Assembly: GCF_022549355.1 (NCBI RefSeq)
Contig: NZ_JAKZGL010000006.1
Coordinates: 124,001 to 188,000, forward strand
Origin: Acinetobacter sp. NIPH 2699
GTDB taxonomy: Bacteria > Pseudomonadota > Gammaproteobacteria > Pseudomonadales > Moraxellaceae
Length of the DNA stretch: 64,000 bases
Reading direction: 5' to 3'
Of this stretch, positions 1 to 9,736 are shown in pieces. Each line of letters opens with the position of its first letter. Within the stretch, counting starts at the first letter, position 1. The notes under the pieces are model-generated. The model saw only the letters and a program-made list of their open reading frames with translations, did not search any database and was not told the origin of the DNA. Position numbers and translations under genes: made by a program.

Positions 1-39
1 TTGAAAGGTGTACTCAAAAAATTGTGGTCAATTTTATGA
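1..39 (+). CDS. possible 3' end of an upstream gene (fragment)
   Basis: The first frame is open from base 1 to a TGA at 37-39 and would encode 12 residues ending in KKLWSIL. This could be the tail of a gene starting before the window, but so short a stretch is open by chance easily. No ribosome-binding site or other support is visible. The remaining bases up to 93 hold only the AGGA ribosome-binding site of the next gene. Confidence 0.2.
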   Translation: MKGVLKKLWSIL

Positions 40-93
40 ATTAGCGACTATGATTGGCAACGATGTTATCAAACAGTCACAGGATCAAGAATC

Positions 94-1089
94 ATGGATT
101 TGATACAAACTAGCGGTCAACCTCATTATGGACGTTTTGATGATGTACCATCACGGATTAACCTAGATGACTATATCTATAAAACACCTTATGGTCAGGT
201 GCTTAAAGGCTGGCGTAAACAACTAAAATATAAGAAATTTAAATTCTGTGGTATACAGCACGAGCACTATAGTATTGGTGTTGCAATCGTTGATTTATCT
301 TGGGCTGGACATGCTTTCTTTTATATCTATGATCATCAGGCTGAACAAGTGGTTGAGTGGAATGCGATTCAACCTTTTGGCTATCAAACTAAGCTTGATG
401 AACAACCCTTATTTAGTCAGAGCTATTTTAAAAAATCAGGCTATTGTTTGAATATGAAACACGCTAATGGTGTACGCTATATCCAAATCACCAGACATGG
501 TGACGTTCAGCTTAAAGCTCGTATCTTTTGTGCGGGGACTGATGCATTGAGTTTATGTAGCCCAACGGGGATCAATGGTTGGACTTATACGCAAAAGCAA
601 ACTACGTTGGCGGTTGAGGGATTTTTTATTAGTCCCGAGCAACAACATATAAAATTTAATGCGCACAGTCTTGCAGCTCTCGATGATACCTGTGGTTTCT
701 TACGCCCTGAAACGGCTTGGTTTTGGTTATCCTGTCAGTTCCGTGATGCAAATGATCGTCGTATCGGACTCAATCTGGCTTCGGGTGTCAATGAAAGCTT
801 TGGCAATGAAAATGCGTTGTGGGTCGATGGTCGTTTATATCCACTGACGGATATTTTATTTGAACAGCAAAGCGAAAAATGCTGGTCAATTCGTTCGTTG
901 GATGAGCGTTTAAATCTGTTGGTGGAAACAGGGTGGTGTCGTTTTGAAAATATCAATTTGCGTTTGATTGGCAGTCAGTTTAATCAATGGCAAGCTAAAG
1001 TCAGTGGCACGATTGAGCATGAAAATGGTGAGTTGCTGGTGTTGAGTGTTCAATATGGTTTATTGGAGCAACATTATGCGAAGTGGTGA
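94..1089 (+). CDS. DUF2804-like protein
   Basis: A 331-residue soluble protein with no signal peptide or membrane segment. The pattern (a WKQ-type basic start region, many aromatic beta-strand segments, 'SPTGINGWTYTQK', and a 'WFWLSCQF' strand followed by 'RRIGLNLASGVNES') matches my recollection of the DUF2804 family, whose function is unknown. The ATG at 94 follows AGGA at 81-84 with suitable spacing. It stands alone just before the vgrG island and there is no sequence evidence that it belongs to the secretion module. Family assignment is from memory of the pattern. No catalytic residues can be named. Confidence 0.7.
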   Translation: MDLIQTSGQPHYGRFDDVPSRINLDDYIYKTPYGQVLKGWRKQLKYKKFKFCGIQHEHYSIGVAIVDLSWAGHAFFYIYDHQAEQVVEWNAIQPFGYQTKLDEQPLFSQSYFKKSGYCLNMKHANGVRYIQITRHGDVQLKARIFCAGTDALSLCSPTGINGWTYTQKQTTLAVEGFFISPEQQHIKFNAHSLAALDDTCGFLRPETAWFWLSCQFRDANDRRIGLNLASGVNESFGNENALWVDGRLYPLTDILFEQQSEKCWSIRSLDERLNLLVETGWCRFENINLRLIGSQFNQWQAKVSGTIEHENGELLVLSVQYGLLEQHYAKW

Positions 1090-1239
1090 TTGCTGAGAAA
1101 ACCTTTCTCTCTAATTGAGCCGTTCAAGAAAATAATGGAGTTAGTCTAATGCTTAGTGACTCCATTGTATATTTTATATACAGATCCTTCTGATTCATAT
1201 AAAATATCACTCCAATTGAGGGTGATTAAACATAAAAAT

Positions 1240-4200
1240 ATGATTTTCAATATATTTAATTTTTTAGATAAAATAGGGCTAAGTGCACAAAAACGTGCCA
1301 TTCATATTCAATTTTCTAATTCTGCTTTAGCCAATCAGGTGTTTCTGCAACGTATTGATGGTACACATCGCCTCAATGAGGGGATTACTGCCGAGCTTAT
1401 ATGTTTGTCAACGAACGCGACTATCCCCTTAAAACAATTCATTGGTTGCCAAGTTGCAATTAATCAGGTCACTGATACAGGTACACTTTTTAGAACAACG
1501 GGGATTATTACCGAAGCTGTACAAGGACAGTCTGATGGCTCATTGACCCTTTATAAACTTAAACTACAAGACCCGACTGCACTGTGGCACAAACGAAGAA
1601 ACAGCCGCGTGTTTATGAATAAAACCGTGCTGGATATTGTTCAAACAATTTTTAAAGAATGGCAACAACGTAGTCCACTGTTTGCATCCAGTCTCAGCCT
1701 TGATTTAAGCAGCGTGACTCAAGATTACGATATCCGTCCATTTGTGATGCAAGCCAATGAAAGTGACTACGACTTTATTACCCGATTGTTGAGAAGTGAA
1801 GGGATCAATTGGCTGATTGACGAAGCCCAACTCACCGTTGCAAACAGTAATGCTCCAATCCAAGCCCAAAAACTGCGTTTGATTGACGATAATAACCAAT
1901 ACCAAGCCCTCAATCGAAGAACAATTCGCTACCACCGCAGCAGTGCCACCGAACAATACGACAGCATGACCAGTCTGATTGCGGAACGCAGTCTACAACC
2001 GACAGCCGTGCATATCCAACGTTGGCAAGCAGATGTTTTAGAACAAGAAGATGGTGCTGGCAGCGTACAAAGCAAACATCAGCATAGTCAACAACATGAC
2101 AATGCCAGTCTAGGACTCGAAGATGCATGGCACTTCACCCCAGCATGGATGCAAGATTTGAATGGCGAAGATGGCGCAACTGCATCAGGCAACAGCCAAA
2201 TTGAAAAACTCAATCAAAACTTCAGTCACTACCATGATGCCCAAGCCAAACACTTTATTGCCAACACCACCGTACGAGATACTCAAGTCGGCTATTGGTT
2301 TAAGTTGACTGAACACCCAGAGATCGACCAACACAACGGATCAGACCAAGAATTTCTAATCACCGCCAAAAGCTACTACAACCAAAACAACCTACCCAAA
2401 GATTTAAATGAGCAAATCAGTCAATTAGTTGAACAAAGCCAATGGCAGTATTCTAACAATAGCGAAGAACGCCAAGCCAACCAACTGACCCTACAACGTC
2501 GCAATATCAAAACCGTACCCGAATACCAACCACTACAACACCGCCCAGCAGCCCAGCCACAACGCGCCAAAGTGGTCGGGCCAGCAGGCGAAGAAATCCA
2601 TGTCGATGAATGGGGCAGAATCAAAGTTCGATTCCTGTTTACCCGAAACGATGACCATAGCCACGATGGTGGTGCAGGCAGTAATGACAATGACACCGAT
2701 TCAGCATGGGTGGATGTACTGACCCCGTGGGCAGGCGAAGGCTATGGCGCACGCTTTCTACCGAGAATCGGTGAAATTGTGGTGATCGACTTCTTTGACG
2801 GCAATATTGATCGTCCCTTTGTCACAGGACGACTCCACGAAGCACAACGCAGCCCAACCAAATTCGACAATGCAGGACAATTGCCTGACACCAAAAAACT
2901 AGCAGGTATTAAAAGTAAAGAATATCAAGGCACAGGTTATAACCAACTACGCTTTGATGACACCACTGGACAGATCAGCGCCCAACTACAAAGCAGCCAT
3001 GCAGCGAGCCAACTCAATCTCGGTAAACTCAGCCACCCCAAAGCAGAAGCAGAAAGTGAAGACCGAGGCGAGGGATTTGAGCTACGTACCGACCAATGGG
3101 GTGCAGTCCGAGCAGGTGAAGGCTTACTGATCACGACCTATGCTCAAGAACAAGCGCAAGGTGATCATCTCGAAGTGCAAACTGCCAAACAGCAACTAGA
3201 AGACAACCACGGTAATGCCAAAGCTTTGAGTGAAGTGGCAAAGAACCAGCAGACCGATGAGTTGGAATCAGTTGATCAACTAAAAGAATTCTTTGAACAG
3301 ATTCAGGAAGATATTGCACGTTTTAATGAAGCAGTGCTTTTATTGAGCTCACCAAATGGCATCGGACTCAGTACTTCAGAAGACATTCACCTTTCCGCAG
3401 ATGGGCAATTGAATCAATTTGCAGGGGACAGTATTAACCTAACCACACAAAAAAACCTGATTGCTCAAGCAAGTCAAAAGATCAGCCTATTTGCAGCACA
3501 AGCTGGGATTAAACAAGTTGCAGCAAAAGGTAAGTTTGAGATACAGGCACAAGGGGATGGTTTGGATATATTGGCGAAAGCGGGGATTCAAATCATTTCT
3601 ACTGAGGATGCAATTTACTTTAATAGTCCGAAGGAAATTGTATTAAAAGCAGGTAGCTCTGAACTTAGGTTGAATGGTTCAGGCATCTTTCCGACTACAG
3701 GTGGAACGTTCGAGGTAAAGGCTGGACAGCATTTGTTAAAGAGTGGGGCGAAAGTTCACACGACATTACCAATGCTGCCACTCATTAATATTCCACCGAA
3801 AGATATACCCGAGCTTAAATCAACATATGCACATGATCAACTCAAGTTCTTGGCAGAGCAATTTGATGGGCATACTTTTGCATCTATGTCTCAACCTATA
3901 TTTGGTTATGATGTGCCTCATAGCCTATATCATCAATTACAACAAGATATAATCAGTGGTGCTGTTTCTGCACCGCCTATTGAGGTAACAACAGGCAAAG
4001 TAAAAGGTCATTACGCAGCATTCGATTTAAAAAATGGCAAAATCCTAGTTGCCGCAGATTTAGTGTTAAATGCGCATCATAATGAAACTTACAACCAAAT
4101 GTTATATATCGCATTGCTAGAAGAATATGGACACTATATTGACTGGCTGATCAGGATGAGTGGTCGTTATCCTTTAGAAAATAGTTTTTATTATCATATT

Positions 4201-6309
4201 GTGAGTGGTGGGGATACTTTAGAAAAAATAGCAGAACTTTATAAAACTACACCTGATGAGATACGTGCGTTAAATACCTTTGAAAGCGATGAGTTGGTTT
4301 TATCTGATTACATTAAAGTTCCATGTACACTAGGACAGCTAGAGCCTGATGGTTATATGGATGAAGGCTCCAAGTTTGCAGAATATATGGCAAATCTTGA
4401 TCCAGAACTAAAAAAACAAAAATACTCGCTCGAGTTGTTAGCCCATGTCAAAGATTATGGTTACGTTCAGGAGCTTCGATATGCTGACGTTGTCAGTCGT
4501 CGTTATACTGGACTATTAAAAATTGAACGCCAAAGTGGTCGTGAAGCTGCTGACCTGTATGCCAATTTTATGCAGCAGATGGAAGACAATGATGGCGAAT
4601 ATGAATATTTTGGGGCAGGTAAAGGAACATTTAAAGGGCAGAGAGAAAGGGGGACCATGAGAAATGGCCGCTATGTCTTAAAAGAAGATAATCATAGTGG
4701 AGTCCGTGAAAGCCATGGACACGAATCAATTATTTTAGAAGCATTGGGTAAATATCGACCTCAAGGGGAGTTATTGCCTAATAATGTGATTATGGAAATT
4801 TATGCAGGCAATTGGTTACGTGACCATTCGCAAATCGTAGTCCCTGCTGTGCTTAACCGAAAAATTGATATACGGTTTAATGGTAAAGTAACTGCGGTAT
4901 ATCCAAATCGGGACTTCCTCGCCCGTATTTTGGCAGTTCTAGCCTATGATCATTTTTTTGATGACTATTTCGCACATGAGTTATTAGAAAAAAGAAATAA
5001 TCTAAGAGTGCATTTGGGGCGTTTACAGCCGATGGCAGATTGGCTTAAAGCTGAAGTGTTGGCAGCCCAACGTTTTGATAACTTGCCTAAAGACAAACAG
5101 CGTCGTTATAAGGCAATTGCTTTAATGGTCTATAATAATAATGCAGCAATGCCATTGCAGTTGTTTTCTGATTTGTGGTTGATCGAACCCCAAAAGGGAA
5201 AACATATCGTAGGGGTCTATCGTCCTCAGGAACATATTGATAATCCCCAAATGGAAAAGGATGAGCGCCGTCCTGAAGGTGATTCTCGCTATGCTGATTA
5301 TAATGACTTTAATAAAGCACCAAATCAAAAAAGCCATCGTACCAATCAAGAGCTGGCATCACCGCATTACAACCTAAAAAACTATATTGCGGATAGTACG
5401 CCTGAAAACTCTGGTGACAGTGCCTTTCCAACTGCCTTGGAATATGTACTAGAGCAGCTTGATATCAGTATGTCGGGTAATATGCATTCTCGTCATGCAT
5501 TAAGGGCTTTAGGCAACGCTTTTCATGTGTTAGAGGATTTTTTTGCGCATACCAACTTTACGGAAGTGGCATTGATTAAACAAGGTTATCAAGTGGATGA
5601 TCATGTTCAACAGCCTTATGTCGATTACCGAGAGATCCCGATCGTCTCTGGAACGTTTGGACTTTGGGATACTTTGGCAAGTATCGGACCCAAACTTGGT
5701 GATTTGGTTGATCCATTAAAGAGCATGGAAGAATACAAAGGTTTTATGTATGGTGAGCGTCGCCTAGAAGACTTTATTATTACTGCTATCGTTGAATGGA
5801 TTAATATTGCGGAAATTAGTCGGATTTGGAACACTTATTTGAGCTTGCGAGATCAGTTAGCAGGTTTAAATGAGGCGTTATATGTAGATAAAGCGAGAGA
5901 AATTGCCCAATTTGTTCGGACAGCACGTACCTTGGCATCTGTGATCAAACCGATTATATCTTTTATGCTTAAATTTGCTGGTTCAGGCATCTTGCAGCAT
6001 AGCCATGGGGCGATTCGCTTGGTACAAGGATGGGGTAATTATGGTGAAAACCCAACTCATACCCAATTGGGGAAAGATGATCATCATAATGCTTTACACA
6101 TGCTAGCTGCAAAACTGGCAATTAAAGCGGTAGAAGATGTTGGGCGACGTTGGATTGCTTGTCGTGAATCCCCGACAGCAGCCAATAAACAGGCAGTTAA
6201 AGATACGGTTAAGCGTTATTTTGTTCATCCAGCTCGAACCAACTGGATGGATGGTGATATACGTCAGTGGGCAAGAGCAAATCCTCAGGCAATTCGGGCA
6301 GCTAGATAA
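1240..6309 (+). CDS. vgrG: type VI secretion tip protein VgrG with HET-C-like C-terminal effector
   Basis: About 1,689 residues, roughly twice a plain VgrG. The gp27-like base occupies residues 1-430 (start MIFNIF, then AIHIQFSNS). The gp5 OB-fold spans about 440-530 (EEIHVDEWGRIKVRF, DSAWVDVLTPWAGEGYGARFLPR). A DUF2345-type needle extension runs from about 605 to 845. The extension 850-1689 carries an EEYGHYID motif at 961-968 that resembles a metal-binding site, a LysM-like module at about 985-1028 (HIVSGGDTLEKIAELYKTT), and a HET-C-like region from about 1160 on, with RHALRALGNAFHVLEDFFAH rich in metal-ligand type His/Asp. It probably forms the spike and carries its own effector, acting on membrane lipid or envelope (inference). 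The frame is open from a GTG at 1156, but family alignment favours ATG 1240. A lipoprotein gene starts 11 bases after the stop, which suggests an effector-immunity operon. Confidence 0.93.
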   Translation: MIFNIFNFLDKIGLSAQKRAIHIQFSNSALANQVFLQRIDGTHRLNEGITAELICLSTNATIPLKQFIGCQVAINQVTDTGTLFRTTGIITEAVQGQSDGSLTLYKLKLQDPTALWHKRRNSRVFMNKTVLDIVQTIFKEWQQRSPLFASSLSLDLSSVTQDYDIRPFVMQANESDYDFITRLLRSEGINWLIDEAQLTVANSNAPIQAQKLRLIDDNNQYQALNRRTIRYHRSSATEQYDSMTSLIAERSLQPTAVHIQRWQADVLEQEDGAGSVQSKHQHSQQHDNASLGLEDAWHFTPAWMQDLNGEDGATASGNSQIEKLNQNFSHYHDAQAKHFIANTTVRDTQVGYWFKLTEHPEIDQHNGSDQEFLITAKSYYNQNNLPKDLNEQISQLVEQSQWQYSNNSEERQANQLTLQRRNIKTVPEYQPLQHRPAAQPQRAKVVGPAGEEIHVDEWGRIKVRFLFTRNDDHSHDGGAGSNDNDTDSAWVDVLTPWAGEGYGARFLPRIGEIVVIDFFDGNIDRPFVTGRLHEAQRSPTKFDNAGQLPDTKKLAGIKSKEYQGTGYNQLRFDDTTGQISAQLQSSHAASQLNLGKLSHPKAEAESEDRGEGFELRTDQWGAVRAGEGLLITTYAQEQAQGDHLEVQTAKQQLEDNHGNAKALSEVAKNQQTDELESVDQLKEFFEQIQEDIARFNEAVLLLSSPNGIGLSTSEDIHLSADGQLNQFAGDSINLTTQKNLIAQASQKISLFAAQAGIKQVAAKGKFEIQAQGDGLDILAKAGIQIISTEDAIYFNSPKEIVLKAGSSELRLNGSGIFPTTGGTFEVKAGQHLLKSGAKVHTTLPMLPLINIPPKDIPELKSTYAHDQLKFLAEQFDGHTFASMSQPIFGYDVPHSLYHQLQQDIISGAVSAPPIEVTTGKVKGHYAAFDLKNGKILVAADLVLNAHHNETYNQMLYIALLEEYGHYIDWLIRMSGRYPLENSFYYHIVSGGDTLEKIAELYKTTPDEIRALNTFESDELVLSDYIKVPCTLGQLEPDGYMDEGSKFAEYMANLDPELKKQKYSLELLAHVKDYGYVQELRYADVVSRRYTGLLKIERQSGREAADLYANFMQQMEDNDGEYEYFGAGKGTFKGQRERGTMRNGRYVLKEDNHSGVRESHGHESIILEALGKYRPQGELLPNNVIMEIYAGNWLRDHSQIVVPAVLNRKIDIRFNGKVTAVYPNRDFLARILAVLAYDHFFDDYFAHELLEKRNNLRVHLGRLQPMADWLKAEVLAAQRFDNLPKDKQRRYKAIALMVYNNNAAMPLQLFSDLWLIEPQKGKHIVGVYRPQEHIDNPQMEKDERRPEGDSRYADYNDFNKAPNQKSHRTNQELASPHYNLKNYIADSTPENSGDSAFPTALEYVLEQLDISMSGNMHSRHALRALGNAFHVLEDFFAHTNFTEVALIKQGYQVDDHVQQPYVDYREIPIVSGTFGLWDTLASIGPKLGDLVDPLKSMEEYKGFMYGERRLEDFIITAIVEWINIAEISRIWNTYLSLRDQLAGLNEALYVDKAREIAQFVRTARTLASVIKPIISFMLKFAGSGILQHSHGAIRLVQGWGNYGENPTHTQLGKDDHHNALHMLAAKLAIKAVEDVGRRWIACRESPTAANKQAVKDTVKRYFVHPARTNWMDGDIRQWARANPQAIRAAR

Positions 6310-6320
6310 AAGGAAAGTAG

Positions 6321-7130
6321 ATGAAAAAATTTATATTCGGTTTATTGCTCTTGAGTCTAAGTGCCTGTTCCGATGCAAAACAGCAAGCTGTAATGCCTAA
6401 GGTTGAAAAAAAACTCAATACACAGCATCAGATCAAAGTGGATGGTTGCCATATTTCTTATAATAATAAGCCAATTGATTTTAATGCACCATTGGAAGAT
6501 TGGTTAAAGGTCTTTGGTTCTAATTATCGAAAGGTTGATAGGATAAAATACCCTCATATTGACTATGATGAAGGAATTCCTATGGAATATTACATCTATG
6601 ACAATGTGGGACTACGCTTAATCTATGATACCAAAGCTGAGAAAATGGAGCAGGTTATTTTTTGGTTAGAGCAGTCTAAATGGAATAAAGATTTTGCATG
6701 GGAAACAAAAGAGCAGTATCAGACACGGATGAAAGACCCCGATTCAGCTCAAGCAAAACAACATTTTAAAGATGGCATTCAAGTTGAAGATGTAATTGTA
6801 GGCGCATATCCGATGGATCAAGAGCTACGTTCTGTCTCTAGGCATCGTCGTGGAACCAGTTACTATATCTGGGCAAAATGTAAGAATGGTCAGAATGGTA
6901 AGTCATTTGATATTGATCTGAGTACCAGCTATAGCAATGATCCAGAAGTGATTGATGGAATGAGTTTTGAGAATATGATCGTTCACGATATTCCTGAGGA
7001 TGTTTCATTAAAGCAACAATATGAAAATTGTAAGAATACGCCTAAGAATGATGTCATTTATGGTAAATACTGTGTTGATATCCGTAAGCAATATCAGGAA
7101 AAATTTGGCAAAGAACAAGCAGAGCGGTGA
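6321..7130 (+). CDS. lipoprotein, subtype A, copy 1 (probable immunity protein)
   Basis: A 269-residue lipoprotein. The signal peptide MKKFIFGLLLLSLSAC ends in a lipobox (LSAC) with +2 Ser, so an outer-membrane anchor is likely. It starts 11 bases after the vgrG stop, behind AAAGGAAAG. Subtype A is defined by 'PMEYYIYD.VGLRLIYDTKAEKMEQVIFWLEQ' and 'AKQHFKDG'. All copies share KVDGC.ISYNNKP, the block VEDVIVGAYPMDQE, YYIWAKCK and a C-terminus KYCVDIRKQYQEKFGKEQAE. The conserved cysteines could form disulfides. No family name is recognised. Position directly behind a toxin-bearing VgrG and multiplication into an array suggest an immunity role in the periplasm (inference). Its TGA overlaps the ATG of the next copy as TGATG. 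Confidence 0.85.
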   Translation: MKKFIFGLLLLSLSACSDAKQQAVMPKVEKKLNTQHQIKVDGCHISYNNKPIDFNAPLEDWLKVFGSNYRKVDRIKYPHIDYDEGIPMEYYIYDNVGLRLIYDTKAEKMEQVIFWLEQSKWNKDFAWETKEQYQTRMKDPDSAQAKQHFKDGIQVEDVIVGAYPMDQELRSVSRHRRGTSYYIWAKCKNGQNGKSFDIDLSTSYSNDPEVIDGMSFENMIVHDIPEDVSLKQQYENCKNTPKNDVIYGKYCVDIRKQYQEKFGKEQAER

Positions 7131-7975
7131 TGGGGATTTTACAGTATTGTAGTGTTGTGCCAGTAACCAAAAAGATATTCGTTATAGGATTGTTACTGGT
7201 CGCTGGTTGTTCCGATGCCAAGCAGCAAATTGCGTTTCCTCAAGTGGAAAAAAAGCTGAATGCACAGCATAAAATTAAAGTCGATGGTTGCCAGATTTCT
7301 TATAACAATAAACCAGTCGATTTTAATGCACCATTAACAGATTGGTTAAAGGTATTTGGTTCTAAATATCGCAAAAAGAATTATATGGAATATATATATG
7401 AAGGTAAGGTCGAGACACCTAAAGAATACTATATCTATGATGATGCAGGTATTCGTTTAATCTATGATGTGAACAATAAAAAAATGGAACATGTTGGTCT
7501 TTGGGTTGGTCAATCTGAGTGGAATAAAGACTTTTCATGGGAAACAGAGGAGCAATACCAGACACGGATGGAGAATCCTGATTCTTTTCAGGCAAAGCAA
7601 AACTTTAAGGATGGTATCCAAGTTGAAGATGTGATTGTGGGTGCCTATCCGATGGATCAAGAGCTACGTTCGATTTCTAGGCATCGTCGAGGAACCAGTT
7701 ACTATATCTGGGCAAAATGTAAAAATGGTCAGGATGGCAAGTCATTTGATATTGATCTGAGTACCAGTTATGACAATGATCCGGAGGTGATTGATGGAAT
7801 GAGTTTTGAGAATATGATTGTTCATGAAGTTCCTGAGGATGCCTCACTAACGCAGCAATATGAAAATTGTAAGGGATTTACAGACAATGACATTAAGTTT
7901 GGAATTGCTTGGGACTGCCCTGATATACGTAAACGTTATCATGAGAAATTTGGTAAAGAACAAGCAGAGCAGTGA
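7130..7975 (+). CDS. lipoprotein, subtype B, copy 2 (probable immunity protein)
   Basis: A 281-residue paralogue of the previous gene. The stop of copy 1 and the ATG form TGATG, so translation is probably coupled. The N-terminus is extended (MGILQYCSVVPVTKK) before the hydrophobic segment IFVIGLLLVAGC with its lipobox, and a GTG at 7157 is an alternative start giving a shorter signal peptide. Subtype B is marked by 'YEGKVETPKEYYIYDDAGIRLIYD' followed by 'VNNKKMEHVGLWVGQ' and 'AKQNFKDG'. The C-terminus diverges slightly ('GFTDNDIKFGIAWDCPDIRKRYHEKFG'), unlike the other copies. Immunity role is inferred from context. Confidence 0.83.
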   Translation: MGILQYCSVVPVTKKIFVIGLLLVAGCSDAKQQIAFPQVEKKLNAQHKIKVDGCQISYNNKPVDFNAPLTDWLKVFGSKYRKKNYMEYIYEGKVETPKEYYIYDDAGIRLIYDVNNKKMEHVGLWVGQSEWNKDFSWETEEQYQTRMENPDSFQAKQNFKDGIQVEDVIVGAYPMDQELRSISRHRRGTSYYIWAKCKNGQDGKSFDIDLSTSYDNDPEVIDGMSFENMIVHEVPEDASLTQQYENCKGFTDNDIKFGIAWDCPDIRKRYHEKFGKEQAEQ

Positions 7976-8814
7976 TGCAGATTTTTCAATATTGCAGTAT
8001 TGTGTCAGTAAAGAAAAAAATATTCGTCTTAGGATTGTTACTGGTCGCTGGCTGTTCCGATGCCAAGCAGCAAGCTACACTTGCTAAAGTCGAAAAGAAG
8101 CTCAATGTACAGCATCAGATCAAAGTCGATGGTTGCCAGATTTCTTATAACAATAAACCAATTGATTTTAATGCATCATTAACAGAGTGGTTAAATGTCT
8201 TTGGTTCTAATTATCGGAAAGTAGAGCGAACTAAACATGCGCGAATGGGGCGAGTGGATGTGCCAATGGAATATTACATCTATGACGATGTGGGACTACG
8301 CTTAATCTATGATACCAAAGCCGAACGAATGGAGCAGGTCATTTTTTGGTTGGAACAGTCTAAGTGGAATAAAGACTTTGCATGGGAAACAAAAGAGCAG
8401 TATCAGGCGAGAATGAAGGATCCCAATTCAGCTCAAGCAAAACAACATTTTAAAGATGGTATCCAAGTTGAAGATGTGATTGTGGGTGCCTATCCGATGG
8501 ATCAAGAACTACGTTCTGTCTCTAAATATCGTCGTGGAACTAGCTACTATATCTGGGCAAAATGTAAGAATGGTCAGGATGGTAAGTCATTTGATATTGA
8601 TCTGAGTACCAGTTATGACAATGATCCAGAGGTGATTGATGGAATGAGTTTTGAGAATATGATTGTTCACAAGATTCCTGAAGATATTTCATTGAAAGAA
8701 AACTATGAATATTGTAAAGATTTACCAGAGAGTGATTTTTTAAATGGTAAATACTGTGTAGATATTCGTAAGCAATATCAGGAAAAATTTGGTAAAGAAC
8801 AAGCAGAGCAGTGA
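7975..8814 (+). CDS. lipoprotein, subtype A, copy 3 (probable immunity protein)
   Basis: A 279-residue paralogue with a TGATG junction on each side. The signal region is MQIFQYCSIVSVKKK then IFVLGLLLVAGC, so it has the extended N-terminus of a downstream copy but a subtype A body (VPMEYYIYDDVGLRLIYD, EQVIFWLEQSKW, AKQHFKDG). The segment around residues 70-95 (VERTKHARMGRVD) differs from copy 1, whereas the flanking blocks are almost identical. That mosaic pattern points to gene conversion or selection for variation at one surface. Immunity role is inferred. Confidence 0.83.
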   Translation: MQIFQYCSIVSVKKKIFVLGLLLVAGCSDAKQQATLAKVEKKLNVQHQIKVDGCQISYNNKPIDFNASLTEWLNVFGSNYRKVERTKHARMGRVDVPMEYYIYDDVGLRLIYDTKAERMEQVIFWLEQSKWNKDFAWETKEQYQARMKDPNSAQAKQHFKDGIQVEDVIVGAYPMDQELRSVSKYRRGTSYYIWAKCKNGQDGKSFDIDLSTSYDNDPEVIDGMSFENMIVHKIPEDISLKENYEYCKDLPESDFLNGKYCVDIRKQYQEKFGKEQAEQ

Positions 8815-9653
8815 TGGAGATTTTTCAACATTGTAGTGTTGTGTCAATAGCCAAAAAAATATTCGTCTTAGGGTTGTTGCTGGTCACTGGTTGCTCTGAT
8901 GCCAGGCAGCAAGCTACACTTGTTAAAGTCGAAAAGAAGCTCAATGCACAGCATCAGATCAAAGTTGATGGTTGTCAGATTTCTTATAATAACAAGCCAA
9001 TCGATTTTAATGCGTCCTTGGCAGATTGGTTAAAGGTTTTTGGTTCTGATTATAGAAAAAAGAAATATATGGAATATATATATGAAGGTAAGGTTGAGAC
9101 TCCTAAAGAATATTATATCTATGATGATGCGGGTATTCGTTTGATTTATGACGTGAATAATAAAAAAATGGAACATGTTGGTCTTTGGGTGGGTCAATCG
9201 AAATGGAATAAGGACTTTGCATGGGAAACAGAGGAGCAATATCAGACAAGGATGAAGAATCCAGATTCTTTTCAAGCAAAGCAAAACTTTAAAGATGCCA
9301 TCCAAGTGGAGGATGTGATTGTGGGTGCCTATCCGATGGATCAAGAAATACGGTCGATCTCTAGGCATCGTCGAGGAACCAGCTATTATATTTGGGCAAA
9401 GTGTAAGAGTGGTCAGGCAGGTGAATCATTTGATATTAATCTCAGTACCAGTTATGACAATGATCCAGAGGTGATTGATAGTATTAGTTTTTATGCAATG
9501 CGTACGACAGCAGTCCCAGAGGATGTTGCTTTAAAGCAACGATATGAAAACTGTAAAAATACGCCTGAGGATGAGGTTTTGTATGGTAAATACTGTGTTG
9601 ATGTACGAAAGCAATATCAGGAAAAATTTGGTAAAGAACAAGCAGAGCGGTGA
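8814..9653 (+). CDS. lipoprotein, subtype B, copy 4 (probable immunity protein)
   Basis: A 279-residue paralogue of subtype B (KKKYMEYIYEGKVETPKEYY, MEHVGLWVGQSKW, AKQNFKDA). The lipobox LLLVTGC follows the extended N-terminus MEIFQHCSVVSIAKK. The last third carries the variant 'ISFYAMRTTAVPEDV' instead of 'MSFENMIVH.IPED', which it shares only with copy 6. Its stop again overlaps an ATG (TGATG at 9651-9655), but the following copy is only a short remnant. Immunity role is inferred from the array. Confidence 0.83.
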   Translation: MEIFQHCSVVSIAKKIFVLGLLLVTGCSDARQQATLVKVEKKLNAQHQIKVDGCQISYNNKPIDFNASLADWLKVFGSDYRKKKYMEYIYEGKVETPKEYYIYDDAGIRLIYDVNNKKMEHVGLWVGQSKWNKDFAWETEEQYQTRMKNPDSFQAKQNFKDAIQVEDVIVGAYPMDQEIRSISRHRRGTSYYIWAKCKSGQAGESFDINLSTSYDNDPEVIDSISFYAMRTTAVPEDVALKQRYENCKNTPEDEVLYGKYCVDVRKQYQEKFGKEQAER

Positions 9654-9736
9654 TGGGGATTTTTCAGCATTGTAGTGTTGTGCCAGTAAAGAAAAAAATA
9701 TTCATCAGGATGGGATGGACCGATTATCTATTCTGA
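9653..9736 (+). pseudogene. truncated fifth lipoprotein copy (first ~18 codons)
   Basis: The ATG overlapping the stop of copy 4 opens a frame MGIFQHCSVVPVKKKIFI that matches the extended N-terminus of copies 2-4. Homology stops after the codon for IFI, around 9703, inside the signal peptide. From there the DNA is unrelated to the lipoproteins and the frame ends at TGA 9734-9736. This marks a recombination junction where a foreign toxin-tip fragment was joined to the array. Confidence 0.8.

Noticed and set aside
1156..1239. 28-residue N-terminal extension of VgrG from GTG 1156
   Set aside because: The family starts at the equivalent of residue 29 (MIFNIF). The extension is unlike VgrG and probably only open by chance.
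9030..9368. 112-codon minus-strand frame, repeated at 12761-13093
   Set aside because: Occurs twice only because the lipoprotein genes on the other strand are paralogues. No start signal.
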